Below are positions 1 to 11,720 of a stretch of 64,000 nt of DNA, in pieces. Position 1 is the stretch's first letter; every line of letters begins with the position of its first letter. The stretch spans positions 1,602,234-1,666,233 of the forward strand of contig OX465592.1 in the NCBI GenBank assembly GCA_950022655.1, in the 5' to 3' direction. The DNA comes from Alentia gelatinosa. Its lineage: Eukaryota; Annelida; Polychaeta; Phyllodocida; Polynoidae. The position numbers and the translations under genes were made by a program. The notes under the pieces were generated by a model. That model ran no database searches, was not told the DNA's origin, and saw only the letters and a list, made by a program, of their open reading frames with translations.

Positions 1-6
1 TGTCAC

Positions 7-160
7 CTGTCTTATTAAAGAGTTGGCCCTGAGGCAGGTCTGTGGAATTGTCTATGTACATCTCTATAGACAAGCTAGGTAAGGCAAAGGCAATATCTGT
101 ATTTTCATTACATGTCAGGGACCAAAGTTGCTCCCTTGTCTCCACTTCCATGTAGATATT
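7..160 (-). CDS. Candidate small exon C (10 copies)
   Basis: 154 bp, phase 0 to 1. Acceptor CTTCTTTCATAG|AAT, donor AAG-ACA-G|GTGACA. It encodes NIYMEVETREQLWSLTCNEN and onward, with one Cys and sequons Asn-Ser-Thr and Asn-Lys-Thr: not mucin-like, and no family recognised. Further copies: 3905-4058, 7584-7737, 11482-11635, 15380-15533, 19278-19431, 23614-23767, 27512-27665, 31629-31782, 36185-36338. Its phase-0 start cannot follow exon A (which ends in phase 1 only about 85 bp upstream) but fits candidate exon D. The copy at 19278 has lost its GT donor. Use is unproven. Confidence 0.35.
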
Positions 161-245
161 CTATGAAAGAAGCATATTAGCATTTACATATTGCATAGGA
201 TATTCCAAGGATTCATGGAAAGGAAATGGAGGATGGGGGTATCAC

Positions 246-1826
246 CTGTTTCCTTTTGGACTTCAATCCTGACAGTTGTAGTGGCTTCAGTTGGTGACAG
301 AGTAGTAGGGACTGTGGTTTCAGTTGCTGAAATTGTCTCAGTCGAAACTTGTGTGGGCTGTGCTGTTGAAGACACACTTTCTGAAGTTGCTTGATTAGTC
401 ACACTAGTGGTAGCACTTGCAGTAGTTGCCGCACTGGTCTCTACTGAGGTAGGAGCTTCCGTAGTTTTCCCTGTAACCAAAGCTGTAGATGTACCAGCTG
501 TACTTGCTTCAGAGGTTAGCATGGTGGTTGGAGCACTACTTGCTTTCTCAGTGCTTGGTACTGTTGAGGAAGCTTCTGATGTCACTTCAATGGGTGAAGT
601 GGACGAAATAGCTCCTGTTGTTGTTTCTGTTGTTGATGTGATTGCTGGAGACACCTCAGTTGTTCCCTCAGTAGATGCCACTGTTGAAAGACGTTCTGTT
701 GTTGCCTCAGCTGTAGATGTACCAGCTGTACTTGCTTCAGAAGTTGGCATGGTCGTTGAAGGAGCACTACTTGTTTTCTCAGTACTTGGTACTGTTGAGG
801 AAGCTTCTGATGTCACTTCAATAGGTGAGGTAGATGAAATTGCACCAGTTGTTGTTTCTGCTGTTGATGTGATTGCTGGAGACACCTCAGTAGATGCCAC
901 TGTTGAAGGACGTTCTGTTGTTGCCTCAGCTGTAGATGTACCAGCTGTACTTGCTTCAGAAGTTGGCATGGTCGTTGAAGGAGCACTACTTGTTTTCTCA
1001 GTGCTTGGTACTGTTGAGGAAGCTTCTGATGTCACTTCAATAGGTGAGGTGGATGAAATTGCACCAGTTGTTGTTTCTGCTGTTGATGTGATTGCTGGAG
1101 ACACCTCAGTAGATGCCACTGTTGAAGGACGTTCAGTTGTTGCCTCAGCTGTAGATGTACCAGCTGTACTTGCTTCAGAAGTTGGCATGGTCGTTGAAGG
1201 AGCACTACTTGTTTTCTCAGTGCTTGGTACTGTTGAGGAAGCTTCTGATGTCACTTCAATAGGTGAGGTGGATGAAATTGCACCAGTTGTTGTTTCTGCT
1301 GTTGATGTGATTGCTGGAGACACCTCAGTAGATGCCACTGTTGAAAGACGTTCTGTTGTTGCCTCAGCTGTAGATGTACCAGCTGTACTTGCTTCAGAAG
1401 TTGGCATGGTCGTTGAAGGAGCACTACTTGTTTTCTCAGTGCTTGGTACTGTTGAGGAAGCTTCTGATGTCACTTCAATAGGTGAGGTGGATGAAATTGC
1501 ACCAGTTGTTGTTTCTGCTGTTGATGTGATTGCTGGAGACACTTCAGTAGATGCCACTGTTGAAGGACGTTCTGTTGTTGCCTCAGCTGTAGATGTACCA
1601 GCTGTACTTGCTTCAGAAGTTGGCATGGTTGTTGCAGGAGCACTACTTGTTTTCTCAGTGCTTGGTACTGTTGAGGAAGCTTCTGATGTCACTTCAATAG
1701 GTGAGGTAGATGAAATTGCTCCAGTTGTTGTTTCTGCTGTTGATGTGATTGCTGGAGACACCCCAGTTGTTCCCTCAGTAGATGCCACTGTTGAAGGACG
1801 TTCTGTCGTTCCCTCAGTAGTCAGAG
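246..1826 (-). CDS. Mucin exon A1 (six repeats)
   Basis: 1581 bp, 527 codons, phase 1-1. Acceptor TTTCTCTTAACAG|CT at 1828-1827, donor ACAG|GTGATACC at 245-244. It encodes six 73-residue PTS repeats and a 90-residue unique Thr-rich tail. This kind of sequence is a scaffold for dense O-glycosylation in secreted or surface mucins. The open frame continues about 20 codons into the intron before a stop; that part is not exonic. Confidence 0.87.
700..1790 (-). repeat. 219-bp (73-codon) minisatellite inside exon A
   Basis: The repeat occurs within every A exon. Counts of the VSPAITST start motif are 6 (A1), 5 (A2), 6, 6, 6 (A3-A5), 8 (A6), 6 (A7), 7 (A8) and 9 (A9). The unit length is a multiple of three, so copy changes keep the frame. 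The first and last repeats in each exon are diverged edge copies (GTTGVSP start; KASSAPTTMLTSE end). Confidence 0.95.
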
Positions 1827-2749
1827 CTGTTAAGAGAAACTGTCAGTTTAATTCAGGTGTTGATTTTGTTGTATGACTTCAACGCTAGTCTTTCATTTAT
1901 AACCAGTAGTACCCACTGCAGTCCATGAGCTAGTACCATTGCTGATGCTCATGGTTGTGCTCTCTGATGATGGAATTATCACCTCCTGTTTTTTTAACAG
2001 AAATATGTTCATGTGCATGCTACAAAAGTCCCCATGAGAAGTGTGAGTATGTCTTAGATAGAGTCTGAGGCATATTTAAACTGCAACCAGACACTGCCAA
2101 TATGAAAAGAAAAGGACTGATCTGGCCAGCCACCAATCAGGTTACCTTGTTGGTATTTTGCAAAACCTAAAGCATATGTCATTCTTACAAGTGTTACTAT
2201 GGCATGCCATAAAACATAGGTTGATAAACTAAAGGGAGCAGAGGTGTCACATGCCACCATCCATCCTCTGCCATAAAAATGCATTCCTATTGCTAGCCAG
2301 CCTTCTGAAAAAAAACCTTTTTTCTGACTTGCATTAGTACTTGTCATCTATGTCATTGTTTATGTATTTGTTGGTAGCCTGGGATGGTTAACTCATTATC
2401 AACTAAGGTCGGAAGGAATTGTAAATGTATTGTTCAACACCCACTGCTTATCATCTCTTAAACATAACCACCTGGCTGAAAAGTATTTCAAGGGAAGGCA
2501 CACAATTGTGTACTGGACAAGATTGATACCAAGGCTAATCCAAATCCCTTATGAAGATAATGGTCTATCTGTCTACCCGCACTGGTCAACAATTCTATAA
2601 GCGTATTATCAGAACAGAGTCTTCCAATATTGCCATATGCTTAGAGAAGTATGTACCTCTTACATTGCAGAAATGGAAGAATGATTTATCTATGCAATCA
2701 AATTATAGAAATTGTGCAATTTCCAAAGCAAGATATGAAGCCAAATGAC
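1827..2749 (-). other. B-to-A intron (923 bp, repeated in each unit)
   Basis: AT-rich, GT..AG intron with a good pyrimidine tract at its 3' end. Apart from candidate exon D I see no gene in it. Equivalent introns: 5506-6428, 9404-10326, 13302-14224, 17200-18122, 21536-22458, 25434-26356, 29551-30473 and 34106-35028, all 923 bp. Confidence 0.7.
2189..2304 (-). CDS. Candidate small exon D (9 copies)
   Basis: 116 bp, phase 1 to 0. A strong acceptor (GGTTTTTTTTCAG|AA) and a good donor (ACACTT|GTAAGAAT). It encodes EGWLAIGMHFYGRGWMVACD and 19 more residues; Trp-rich, one Cys, no family recognised. It lies inside the 923-bp B-to-A intron. Further copies: 5868-5983, 9766-9881, 13664-13779, 17562-17677, 21898-22013, 25796-25911, 29913-30028, 34468-34583. 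It accepts splicing from B but cannot join A in frame; it can join C. The segment is absent from the decayed edge unit. Confidence 0.3.
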
Positions 2750-3583
2750 CTTGTATCTCGATAGTTGAGGAGGTTGCTTCAGTTGGTACATTTGTAGTTG
2801 GCACTGTTCTTTCAGTTGTTGCTACAATGGTCGAAGTCTGTGCACTTTCTGGAGTACTTGAACCAGTCAAAGTTGTCTGAGCAAGTTCAACATTGATAGT
2901 GGTAGCAGTGCTTGGTTGGGTTGTCCCTGAAGTGGTAGGTTCTACTGTACTTGGCTCAGTAGAGAGTGCTTCAGTTGATGCCTCTGAAGTGATATGTGGG
3001 GTAGACACATGAGTGCTTTGATCTGTGGTCATCTTTGAGGTGAAGGATTCTGTGGTCTCCACTGTTGAAGTTGATTCTGTGGTTTGACCTGGTGTCTGGG
3101 ACTCGGTTTGAGTGGTCATCTGTGTAGTGGGTAGCTGAGTACTTGCCTCAGTTGGCATTAGTGTTGAGGAAGGCCCACTACTTGTTGTAGACTGGCTCTC
3201 TGTTGATGAACCCTCAGTAGTTAGATCTGTAGGCTGTGGTGTTGAAGAAACAGCCTCTGAGGTTTCTTGACTGGTCAGAACTGCAGTGCTTGTTGCACTT
3301 GTCAATGCTGAGGAAGAAGCACCTGTGCTTAAGCCAGCGGTCAAAGTAGGTGAAGTCTCAGGTACACTTGCTTCAGTGCTTCCCACACTGGTCACAGCAG
3401 CAGATGTTCTTTCTGTGGATACTACAGTAGAGGAGGCCTCTCTTGCAGCTTCAGTGGCTGATGTAGTCAAACTTTCAGTTGATGTCTCCTCTGATGTTGT
3501 AGGCACTGGAGATGACAGCGCTGTTGTTCCTTCAGTTGAGAAAACTGTGGAAGTAGCCCCTGTTGTACCTTCAGTAGTCATAG
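2750..3583 (-). CDS. Mucin exon B1
   Basis: 834 bp, 278 codons, phase 1-1. Acceptor TTTTTCTCACAG|CT at 3585-3584; donor CAA-G|GTCATTTG at 2749-2748, weak after the first two bases but preceded by AAG. It encodes a Thr/Ser-rich PTS segment (TTEGTTGATSTVFSTEGTT at its start, TEATSSTIEIQ at its end). The end resembles the ends of A (TVRIEVQ) and array-2 (TVEIDS) exons, suggesting common ancestry of all three exon families. Confidence 0.85.
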
Positions 3584-4143
3584 CTGTGAGAAAAACCTTG
3601 CATTTAATTCTATGCTAGCACTGTGAATCTCTTCGTGTCTTAAGGACTTGTTGTTTGGATCTAATCGTTTTCCTGGGCTAACAATTACTCAGAAATCTAT
3701 AATATGTAGGAAAAGAACTCATATTTCACTCTCAACAGAAAACAAGGTGAGTATGAATGCATTTTGTATAGCTTATACTCAAGAGATGAAAACCTTTGAA
3801 ACCCATTTCTAGTAGGAGTAACCAATACCTTTAGAAACACAAAGACTTGACTACTACAGGTCAATTAGTAAAATGATATCTCTGGCTGTCATTGAACATG
3901 TCACCTGTCTTATTAAAGAGTTGGCCCTGAGGCAGGCCTGTGGAATTGTCTATGTACATCTCTATAGACAAGCTAGGTAAGGCAAAGGCAATATCTGTAT
4001 TTTCATTACATGTCAGGGACCAAAGTTGCTCCCTTGTCTCCACTTCCATGTAGATATTCTATGAAAGAAGCATATTAGCATTTACATATTGCATAGGATA
4101 TTCCAAGGATTCATGGAAAGGAAATGGAGGATGGGGGTATCAC
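3584..4143 (-). other. A-to-B intron (560 bp, repeated in each unit)
   Basis: Contains candidate exon C close to the A donor and otherwise nothing recognisable. Equivalent introns: 7263-7822, 11161-11720, 15059-15618, 18957-19516, 23293-23852, 27191-27750, 31308-31867 and 35863-36423 (561 bp). Several single-base markers alternate between successive units. Confidence 0.7.
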
Positions 4144-5505
4144 CTGTTTCCTTTTGGACTTCAATCCTGACAGTTGTAGTGGCTTCAGTTGGTGACAGAG
4201 TAGTAGGGACTGTGGTTTCAGTTGCTGAAATTGTCTCAGTCGAAACTTGTGTGGGCTGTGCTGTTGAAGACACACTTTCTGAAGTTGCTTGATTAGTCAC
4301 ACTAGTGGTAGCACTTGCAGTAGTTGCCGCACTGGTCTCTACTGAGGTAGGAGCTTCCGTAGTTTTCCCTGTAACCAAAGCTGTAGATGTACCAGCTGTA
4401 CTTGCTTCAGAGGTTAGCATGGTGGTTGGAGCACTACTTGCTTTCTCAGTGCTTGGTACTGTTGAGGAAGCTTCTGATGTCACTTCAATGGGTGAAGTGG
4501 ACGAAATAGCTCCTGTTGTTGTTTCTGCTGTTGATGTGATTGCTGGAGACACCTCAGTTGTTCCCTCAGTAGATGCCACTGTTGAAAGACGTTCTGTTGT
4601 TGCCTCAGCTGTAGATGTACCAGCTGTACTTGCTTCAGAAGTTGGCATGGTCGTTGAAGGAGCACTACTTGTTTTCTCAGTACTTGGTACTGTTGAGGAA
4701 GCTTCTGATGTCACTTCAATAGGTGAGGTAGATGAAATTGCACCAGTTGTTGTTTCTGCTGTTGATGTGATTGCTGGAGACACCTCAGTAGATGCCACTG
4801 TTGAAGGACGTTCTGTTGTTGCCTCAGCTGTAGATGTACCAGCTGTACTTGCTTCAGAAGTTGGCATGGTCGTTGAAGGAAAACTTCTTGTTTTCTCAGT
4901 GCTTGGTACTGTTGAGGAAGCTTCTGATGTCACTTCAATAGGTGAGGTAGATGAAATTGCACTAGTTAATGTTTCTGCTGTTGATGTGATTGCTGGAGAC
5001 ACCTCAGTAGATGCCACTGTTGAAAGACGTTCTGTTGTTGCCTCAGCTGTAGATGTACCAGCTGTACTTGCTTCAGAAGTTGGCATGGTCGTTGAAGGAG
5101 CACTACTTGTTTTCTCAGTGCTTGGTACTGTTGAGGAAGCTTCTGATGTCACTTCAATAGGTGAGGTGGATGAAATTGCACCAGTTGTTGTTTCTGCTGT
5201 TGATGTGATTGCTGGAGACACTTCAGTAGATGCCACTGTTGAAGGACGTTCTGTTGTTGCCTCAGCTGTAGATGTACCAGCTGTACTTGCTTCAGAAGTT
5301 GGCATGGTTGTTGCAGGAGCACTACTTGTTTTCTCAGTGCTTGGTACTGTTGAGGAAGCTTCTGATGTCACTTCAATAGGTGAGGTAGATGAAATTGCTC
5401 CAGTTGTTGTTTCTGCTGTTGATGTGATTGCTGGAGACACCCCAGTTGTTCCCTCAGTAGATGCCACTGTTGAAGGACGTTCTGTCGTTCCCTCAGTAGT
5501 CAGAG
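4144..5505 (-). CDS. Mucin exon A2 (five repeats)
   Basis: 1362 bp, 454 codons, phase 1-1; the shortest intact A exon, missing one 219-bp repeat. One repeat (about 4860-4970) has a cluster of substitutions (AETLTSAISS and EKTRSFPST) seen in no other copy. Confidence 0.87.
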
Positions 5506-6428
5506 CTGTTAAGAGAAACTGTCAGTTTAATTCAGGTGTTGATTTTGTTGTATGACTTCAACGCTAGTCTTTCATTTATAACCAGTAGTACCCACTGCAG
5601 TCCATGAGCTAGTACCATTGCTGATGCTCATGGTTGTGCTCTCTGATGATGGAATTATCACCTCCTGTTTTTTTAACAGAAATATGTTCATGTGCATGCT
5701 ACAAAAGTCCCCATGAGAAGTGTGAGTATGTCTTAGATAGAGTCTGAGGCATATTTAAACTGCAACCAGACACTGCCAATATGAAAAGAAAAGGACTGAT
5801 CTGGCCAGCCACCAATCAGGTTACCTTGTTGGTATTTTGCAAAACCTAAAGCATATGTCATTCTTACAAGTGTTACTATGGCATGCCATAAAACATAGGT
5901 TGATAAACTAAAGGGAGCAGAGGTGTCACATGCCACCATCCATCCTCTGCCATAAAAATGCATTCCTATTGCTAGCCAGCCTTCTGAAAAAAAACCTTTT
6001 TTCTGACTTGCATTAGTACTTGTCATCTATGTCATTGTTTATGTATTTGTTGGTAGCCTGGGATGGTTAACTCATTATCAACTAAGGTCGGAAGGAATTG
6101 TAAATGTATTGTTCAACACCCACTGCTTATCATCTCTTAAACATAACCACCTGGCTGAAAAGTATTTCAAGGGAAGGCACACAATTGTGTACTGGACAAG
6201 ATTGATACCAAGGCTAATCCAAATCCCTTATGAAGATAATGGTCTATCTGTCTACCCGCACTGGTCAACAATTCTATAAGCGTATTATCAGAACAGAGTC
6301 TTCCAATATTGCCATATGCTTAGAGAAGTATGTACCTCTTACATTGCAGAAATGGAAGAATGATTTATCTATGCAATCAAATTATAGAAATTGTGCAATT
6401 TCCAAAGCAAGATATGAAGCCAAATGAC

Positions 6429-7262
6429 CTTGTATCTCGATAGTTGAGGAGGTTGCTTCAGTTGGTACATTTGTAGTTGGCACTGTTCTTTCAGTTGTTG
6501 CTACAATGGTCGAAGTCTGTGCACTTTCTGGAGTACTTGAACCAGTCAAAGTTGTCTGAGCAAGTTCAACATTGATAGTGGTAGCAGTGCTTGGTTGGGT
6601 TGTCCCTGAAGTGGTAGGTTCTACTGTACTTGGCTCAGTAGAGAGTGCTTCAGTTGATGCCTCTGAAGTGATATGTGGGGTAGACACATGAGTGCTTTGA
6701 TCTGTGGTCATCTTTGAGGTGAAGGATTCTGTGGTCTCCACTGTTGAAGTTGATTCTGTGGTTTGACCTAGTGTCTGGGACTCGGTTTGAGTGGTCATCT
6801 GTGTAGTGGGTAGCTGAGTACTTGCCTCAGTTGGCATTAGTGTTGAGGAAGGCCCACTACTTGTTGTAGACTGGCTCTCTGTTGATGAACCCTCAGTAGT
6901 TAGATCTATAGGCTGTGGTGTTGAAGAAACAGCCTCTGAGGTTTCTTGACTGGTCAGAACTGCAGTGCTTGTTGCACTTGTCAATGCTGAGGAAGAAGCA
7001 CCTGTGCTTAAGCCAGCGGTCAAAGTAGGTGAAGTCTCAGGTACACTTGCTTCAGTGCTTCCCACACTGGTCATAGCAGCAGTTGTTCTTTCTGTGGATA
7101 CTACAGTAGAGGAGGCCTCTCTTGCAGCTTCAGTGGCTGATGTAGTCAAAGTTTCAGTTGATGTCTCCTCTGATGTTGTAGGCACTGGAGATGACAGCGC
7201 TGTTGTTCCTTCAGTTGAGAAAACTGTGGAAGTAGCCCCTGTTGTACCTTCAGTAGTCATAG
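6429..7262 (-). CDS. Mucin exon B2
   Basis: 834 bp, 278 codons, phase 1-1. Variants are ERTTAAMTS (private), QPIDLTTE (shared with B6) and SQTLGQTT (shared with B8). Confidence 0.85.
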
Positions 7263-7822
7263 CTGTGAGAAAAACCTTGCATTTAATTCTATGCTAGCAC
7301 TGTGAATCTCTTCGTGTCTTAAGGACTTGTTGTTTGGATCTAATCATTTTCCTGGGATAACAATTACTCAGAAATCTATAATATGTAGGAAAAGAACTCA
7401 TATTTCACTCTCAACAGAAAACAAGGTGAGTATGAATGCATTTTGTATAGCTTATACTCAAGAGATGAAAACCTTTGAAACCCATTTCTAGTAGGAGTAA
7501 CCAATACCTTTAGAAACACAAAGACTTGACTACTACAGGTCAATTAGTAAAATGATATCTCTGGCTGTCATTGAACATGTCACCTGTCTTATTGAAGAGT
7601 TGGCCCTGAGGCAGGTCTGTGGAATTGTCTATGTACATCTCTATAGACAAGCTAGGTAAGGCAAAGGCAATATCTGTATTTTCATTACATGTCAGGGACC
7701 AAAGTTGCTCCCTTGTCTCCACTTCCATGTAGATATTCTATGAAAGAAGCATATTAGCATTTACATATTGCATAGGATATTCCAAGGATTCATGGAAAGG
7801 AAATGGAGGATGGGGGTATCAC

Positions 7823-9403
7823 CTGTTTCCTTTTGGACTTCAATCCTGACAGTTGTAGTGGCTTCAGTTGGTGACAGAGTAGTAGGGACTGTGGTTTCAG
7901 TTGCTGAAATTGTCTCAGTCGAAACTTGTGTGGGCTGTGCTGTTGAAGACACACTTTCTGAAGTTGCTTGATTAGTCACACTAGTGGTAGCACTTGCAGT
8001 AGTTGCCGCACTGGTCTCTACTGAGGTAGGAGCTTCCGTAGTTTTCCCTGTAACCAAAGCTGTAGATGTACCAGCTGTACTTGCTTCAGAGGTTAGCATG
8101 GTGGTTGGAGCACTACTTGCTTTCTCAGTGCTTGGTACTGTTGAGGAAGCTTCTGATGTCACTTCAATGGGTGAAGTGGACGAAATAGCTCCTGTTGTTG
8201 TTTCTGTTGTTGATGTGATTGCTGGAGACACCTCAGTTGTTCCCTCAGTAGATGCCACTGTTGAAAGACGTTCTGTTGTTGCCTCAGCTGTAGATGTACC
8301 AGCTGTACTTGCTTCAGAAGTTGGCATGGTCGTTGAAGGAGCACTACTTGTTTTCTCAGTACTTGGTACTGTTGAGGAAGCTTCTGATGTCACTTCAATA
8401 GGTGAGGTAGATGAAATTGCACCAGTTGTTGTTTCTGCTGTTGATGTGATTGCTGGAGACACCTCAGTAGATGCCACTGTTGAAGGACGTTCTGTTGTTG
8501 CCTCAGCTGTAGATGTACCAGCTGTACTTGCTTCAGAAGTTGGCATGGTCGTTGAAGGAGCACTACTTGTTTTCTCAGTGCTTGGTACTGTTGAGGAAGC
8601 TTCTGATGTCACTTCAATAGGTGAGGTGGATGAAATTGCACCAGTTGTTGTTTCTGCTGTTGATGTGATTGCTGGAGACACCTCAGTAGATGCCACTGTT
8701 GAAGGACGTTCAGTTGTTGCCTCAGCTGTAGATGTACCAGCTGTACTTGCTTCAGAAGTTGGCATGGTCGTTGAAGGAGCACTACTTGTTTTCTCAGTGC
8801 TTGGTACTGTTGAGGAAGCTTCTGATGTCACTTCAATAGGTGAGGTAGATGAAATTACACCAGTTGTTGTTTCTGCTGTTGATGTGATTGCTGGAGACAC
8901 CTCAGAAGATGCCACTGTTGAAAGACGTACTGTTGTTGCCTCAGCTGTAAATGTACCAGCTGTACTTGCTTCAGAAGTTGGCATGGTCGTTGAAGGAGCA
9001 CTACTTGTTTTCTCAGTGCTTGGTACTGTTGAGGAAGCTTCTGATGTCACTTCAATAGGTGAGGTGGATGAAATTGCACCAGTTGTTGTTTCTGCTGTTG
9101 ATGTGATTGCTGGAGACACTTCAGTAGATGCCACTGTTGAAGGACGTTCTGTTGTTGCCTCAGCTGTAGATGTACCAGCTGTACTTGCTTCAGAAGTTGG
9201 CATGGTCGTTGAAGGAGCACTACTTGTTTTCTCAGTGCTTGGTACTGTTGAGGAAGCTTCTGATGTCACTTCAATAGGTGAGGTAGATGAAATTGCTCCA
9301 GTTGTTGTTTCTGCTGTTGATGTGATTGCTGGAGACACCCCAGTTGTTCCCTCAGTAGATGCCACTGTTGAAGGACGTTCTGTCGTTCCCTCAGTAGTCA
9401 GAG
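7823..9403 (-). CDS. Mucin exon A3 (six repeats)
   Basis: 1581 bp, 527 codons, phase 1-1. One repeat carries several private changes close together: AGTFTAEAT, TTVRLST and VASSEVSP, with TGVISS shortly after. It has the marker shared with A5, A7 and A9. Confidence 0.87.
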
Positions 9404-10326
9404 CTGTTAAGAGAAACTGTCAGTTTAATTCAGATGTTGATTTTGTTGTATGACTTCAACGCTAGTCTTTCATTTATAACCAGTAGTACCCACTGCAGTC
9501 CATGAGCTAGTACCATTGCTGATGCTCATGGTTGTGCTCTCTGATGATGGAATTATCACCTCCTGTTTTTTTAACAGAAATATGTTCATGTGCATGCTAC
9601 AAAAGTCCCCATGAGAAGTGTGAGTATGTCTTAGATAGAGTCTGAGGCATATTTAAACTGCAACCAGACACTGCCAATATGAAAAGAAAAGGACTGATCT
9701 GGCCAGCCACCAATCAGGTTACCTTGTTGGTATTTTGCAAAACCTAAAGCATATGTCATTCTTACAAGTGTTACTATGGCATGCCATAAAACATAGGTTG
9801 ATAAACTAAAGGGAGCAGAGGTGTCACATGCCACCATCCATCCTCTGCCATAAAAATGCATTCCTATTGCTAGCCAGCCTTCTGAAAAAAAACCTTTTTT
9901 CTGACTTGCATTAGTACTTGTCATCTATGTCATTGTTTATGTATTTGTTGGTAGCCTGGGATGGTTAACTCATTATCAACTAAGGTCGGAAGGAATTGTA
10001 AATGTATTGTTCAACACCCACTGCTTATCATCTCTTAAACATAACCACCTGGCTGAAAAGTATTTCAAGGGAAGGCACACAATTGTGTACTGGACAAGAT
10101 TGATACCAAGGCTAATCCAAATCCCTTATGAAGATAATGGTCTATCTGTCTACCCACACTGGTCAACAATTCTATAAGCGTATTATCAGAACAGAGTCTT
10201 CCAATATTGCCATATGCTTAGAGAAGTATGTACCTCTTACATTGCAGAAATGGAAGAATGATTTATCTATGCAATCAAATTATAGAAATTGTGCAATTTC
10301 CAAAGCAAGATATGAAGCCAAATGAC

Positions 10327-11160
10327 CTTGTATCTCGATAGTTGAGGAGGTTGCTTCAGTTGGTACATTTGTAGTTGGCACTGTTCTTTCAGTTGTTGCT
10401 ACAATGGTCGAAGTCTGTGCACTTTCTGGAGTACTTGAACCAGTCAAAGTTGTCTGAGCAAGTTCAACATTGATAGTGGTAGCAGTGCTTGGTTGGGTTG
10501 TCCCTGAAGTGGTAGGTTCTACTGTACTTGGCTCAGTAGAGAGTGCTTCAGTTGATGCCTCTGAAGTGATATGTGGGGTAGACACATGAGTGCTTTGATC
10601 TGTGGTCATCTTTGAGGTGAAGGATTCTGTGGTCTCCACTGTTGTAGTTGATTCTGTGGTTTGACCTGGTGTCTGGGACTCGGTTTGAGTGGTCATCTGT
10701 GTAGTGGGTAGCTGAGTACTTGCCTCAGTTGGCATTAGTGTTGAGGAAGGCCCACTACTTGTTGTAGACTGGCTCTCTGTTGATGAACCCTCAGTAGTTA
10801 GATCTGTAGGCTGTGGTGTTGAAGAAACAGCCTCTGAGGTTTCTTGACTGGTCAGAACTGCAGTGCTTGTTGCACTTGTCAATGCTGAGGAAGAAGCACC
10901 TGTGCTTAAGCCAGCGGTCAAAGTAGGTGAAGTCTCAGGTACACTTGCTTCAGTGCTTCCCACACTGGTCACAGCAGCAGTTGTTCTTTCTGTGGATACT
11001 ACAGTAGAGGAGGCCTCTCTTGCAGCTTCAGTGGCTGATGTAGTCAAAGTTTCAGTTGATGTCTCCTCTGATGTTGTAGGCACTGGAGATGACAGCGCTG
11101 TTGTTCCTTCAGTTGAGAAAACTGTGGAAGTAGCCCCTGTTGTACCTTCAGTAGTCATAG
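10327..11160 (-). CDS. Mucin exon B3
   Basis: 834 bp, 278 codons, phase 1-1. It shares ESTTTVETTE with B7. Confidence 0.85.
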
Positions 11161-11720
11161 CTGTGAGAAAAACCTTGCATTTAATTCTATGCTAGCACTG
11201 TGAATCTCTTTGTGTCTTAAGGACTTGTTGTTTGGATCTAATCGTTTTCCTGGGCTAACAATTACTCAGAAATCTATAATATGTAGGAAAAGAACTCATA
11301 TTTCACTCTCAACAGAAAACAAGGTGAGTATGAATGCATTTTGTATAGCTTATACTCAAGAGATGAAAACCTTTGAAACCCATTTCCAGTAGGAGTAACC
11401 AATACCTTTAGAAACACAAAGACTTGACTACTACAGGTCAATTAGTAAAATGATATCTCTGGCTGTCATTGAACATGTCACCTGTCTTATTAAAGAGTTG
11501 GCCCTGAGGCAGGTCTGTGGAATTGTCTATGTACATCTCTATAGACAAGCTAGGTAAGGCAAAGGCAATATCTGTATTTTCATTACATGTCAGGGACCAA
11601 AGTTGCTCCCTTGTCTCCACTTCCATGTAGATATTCTATGAAAGAAGCATATTAGCATTTACATATTGCATAGGATATTCCAAGGATTCATGGAAAGGAA
11701 ATGGAGGATGGGGGTATCAC

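Noticed and set aside
582..767. Gln/Leu-rich 61-codon minus-strand frame in exon A copies
   Set aside because: A second frame of the same repeat inside exon A; no independent support.
407..1876. Long plus-strand open frames opposite every A exon (416-708 codons) and shorter ones opposite B and array-2 exons
   Set aside because: They are mirror images of minus-strand repeats whose unit length is a multiple of three, so an absence of stops in one unit is copied everywhere. They lack acceptor/donor context and have implausible Val/Ala-rich low-complexity composition.
2551..2748. 65-codon plus-strand frame repeated in each unit
   Set aside because: Overlaps the B donor and intron on the opposite strand; conserved only because the unit was duplicated.
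3905..4058. Starting exon C at GAAG|TG so that it would be phase 1 and follow exon A
   Set aside because: The acceptor lies within a purine-rich stretch after a better TTTCATAG acceptor, and the A-C intron would be about 100 bp. Kept only as an alternative.
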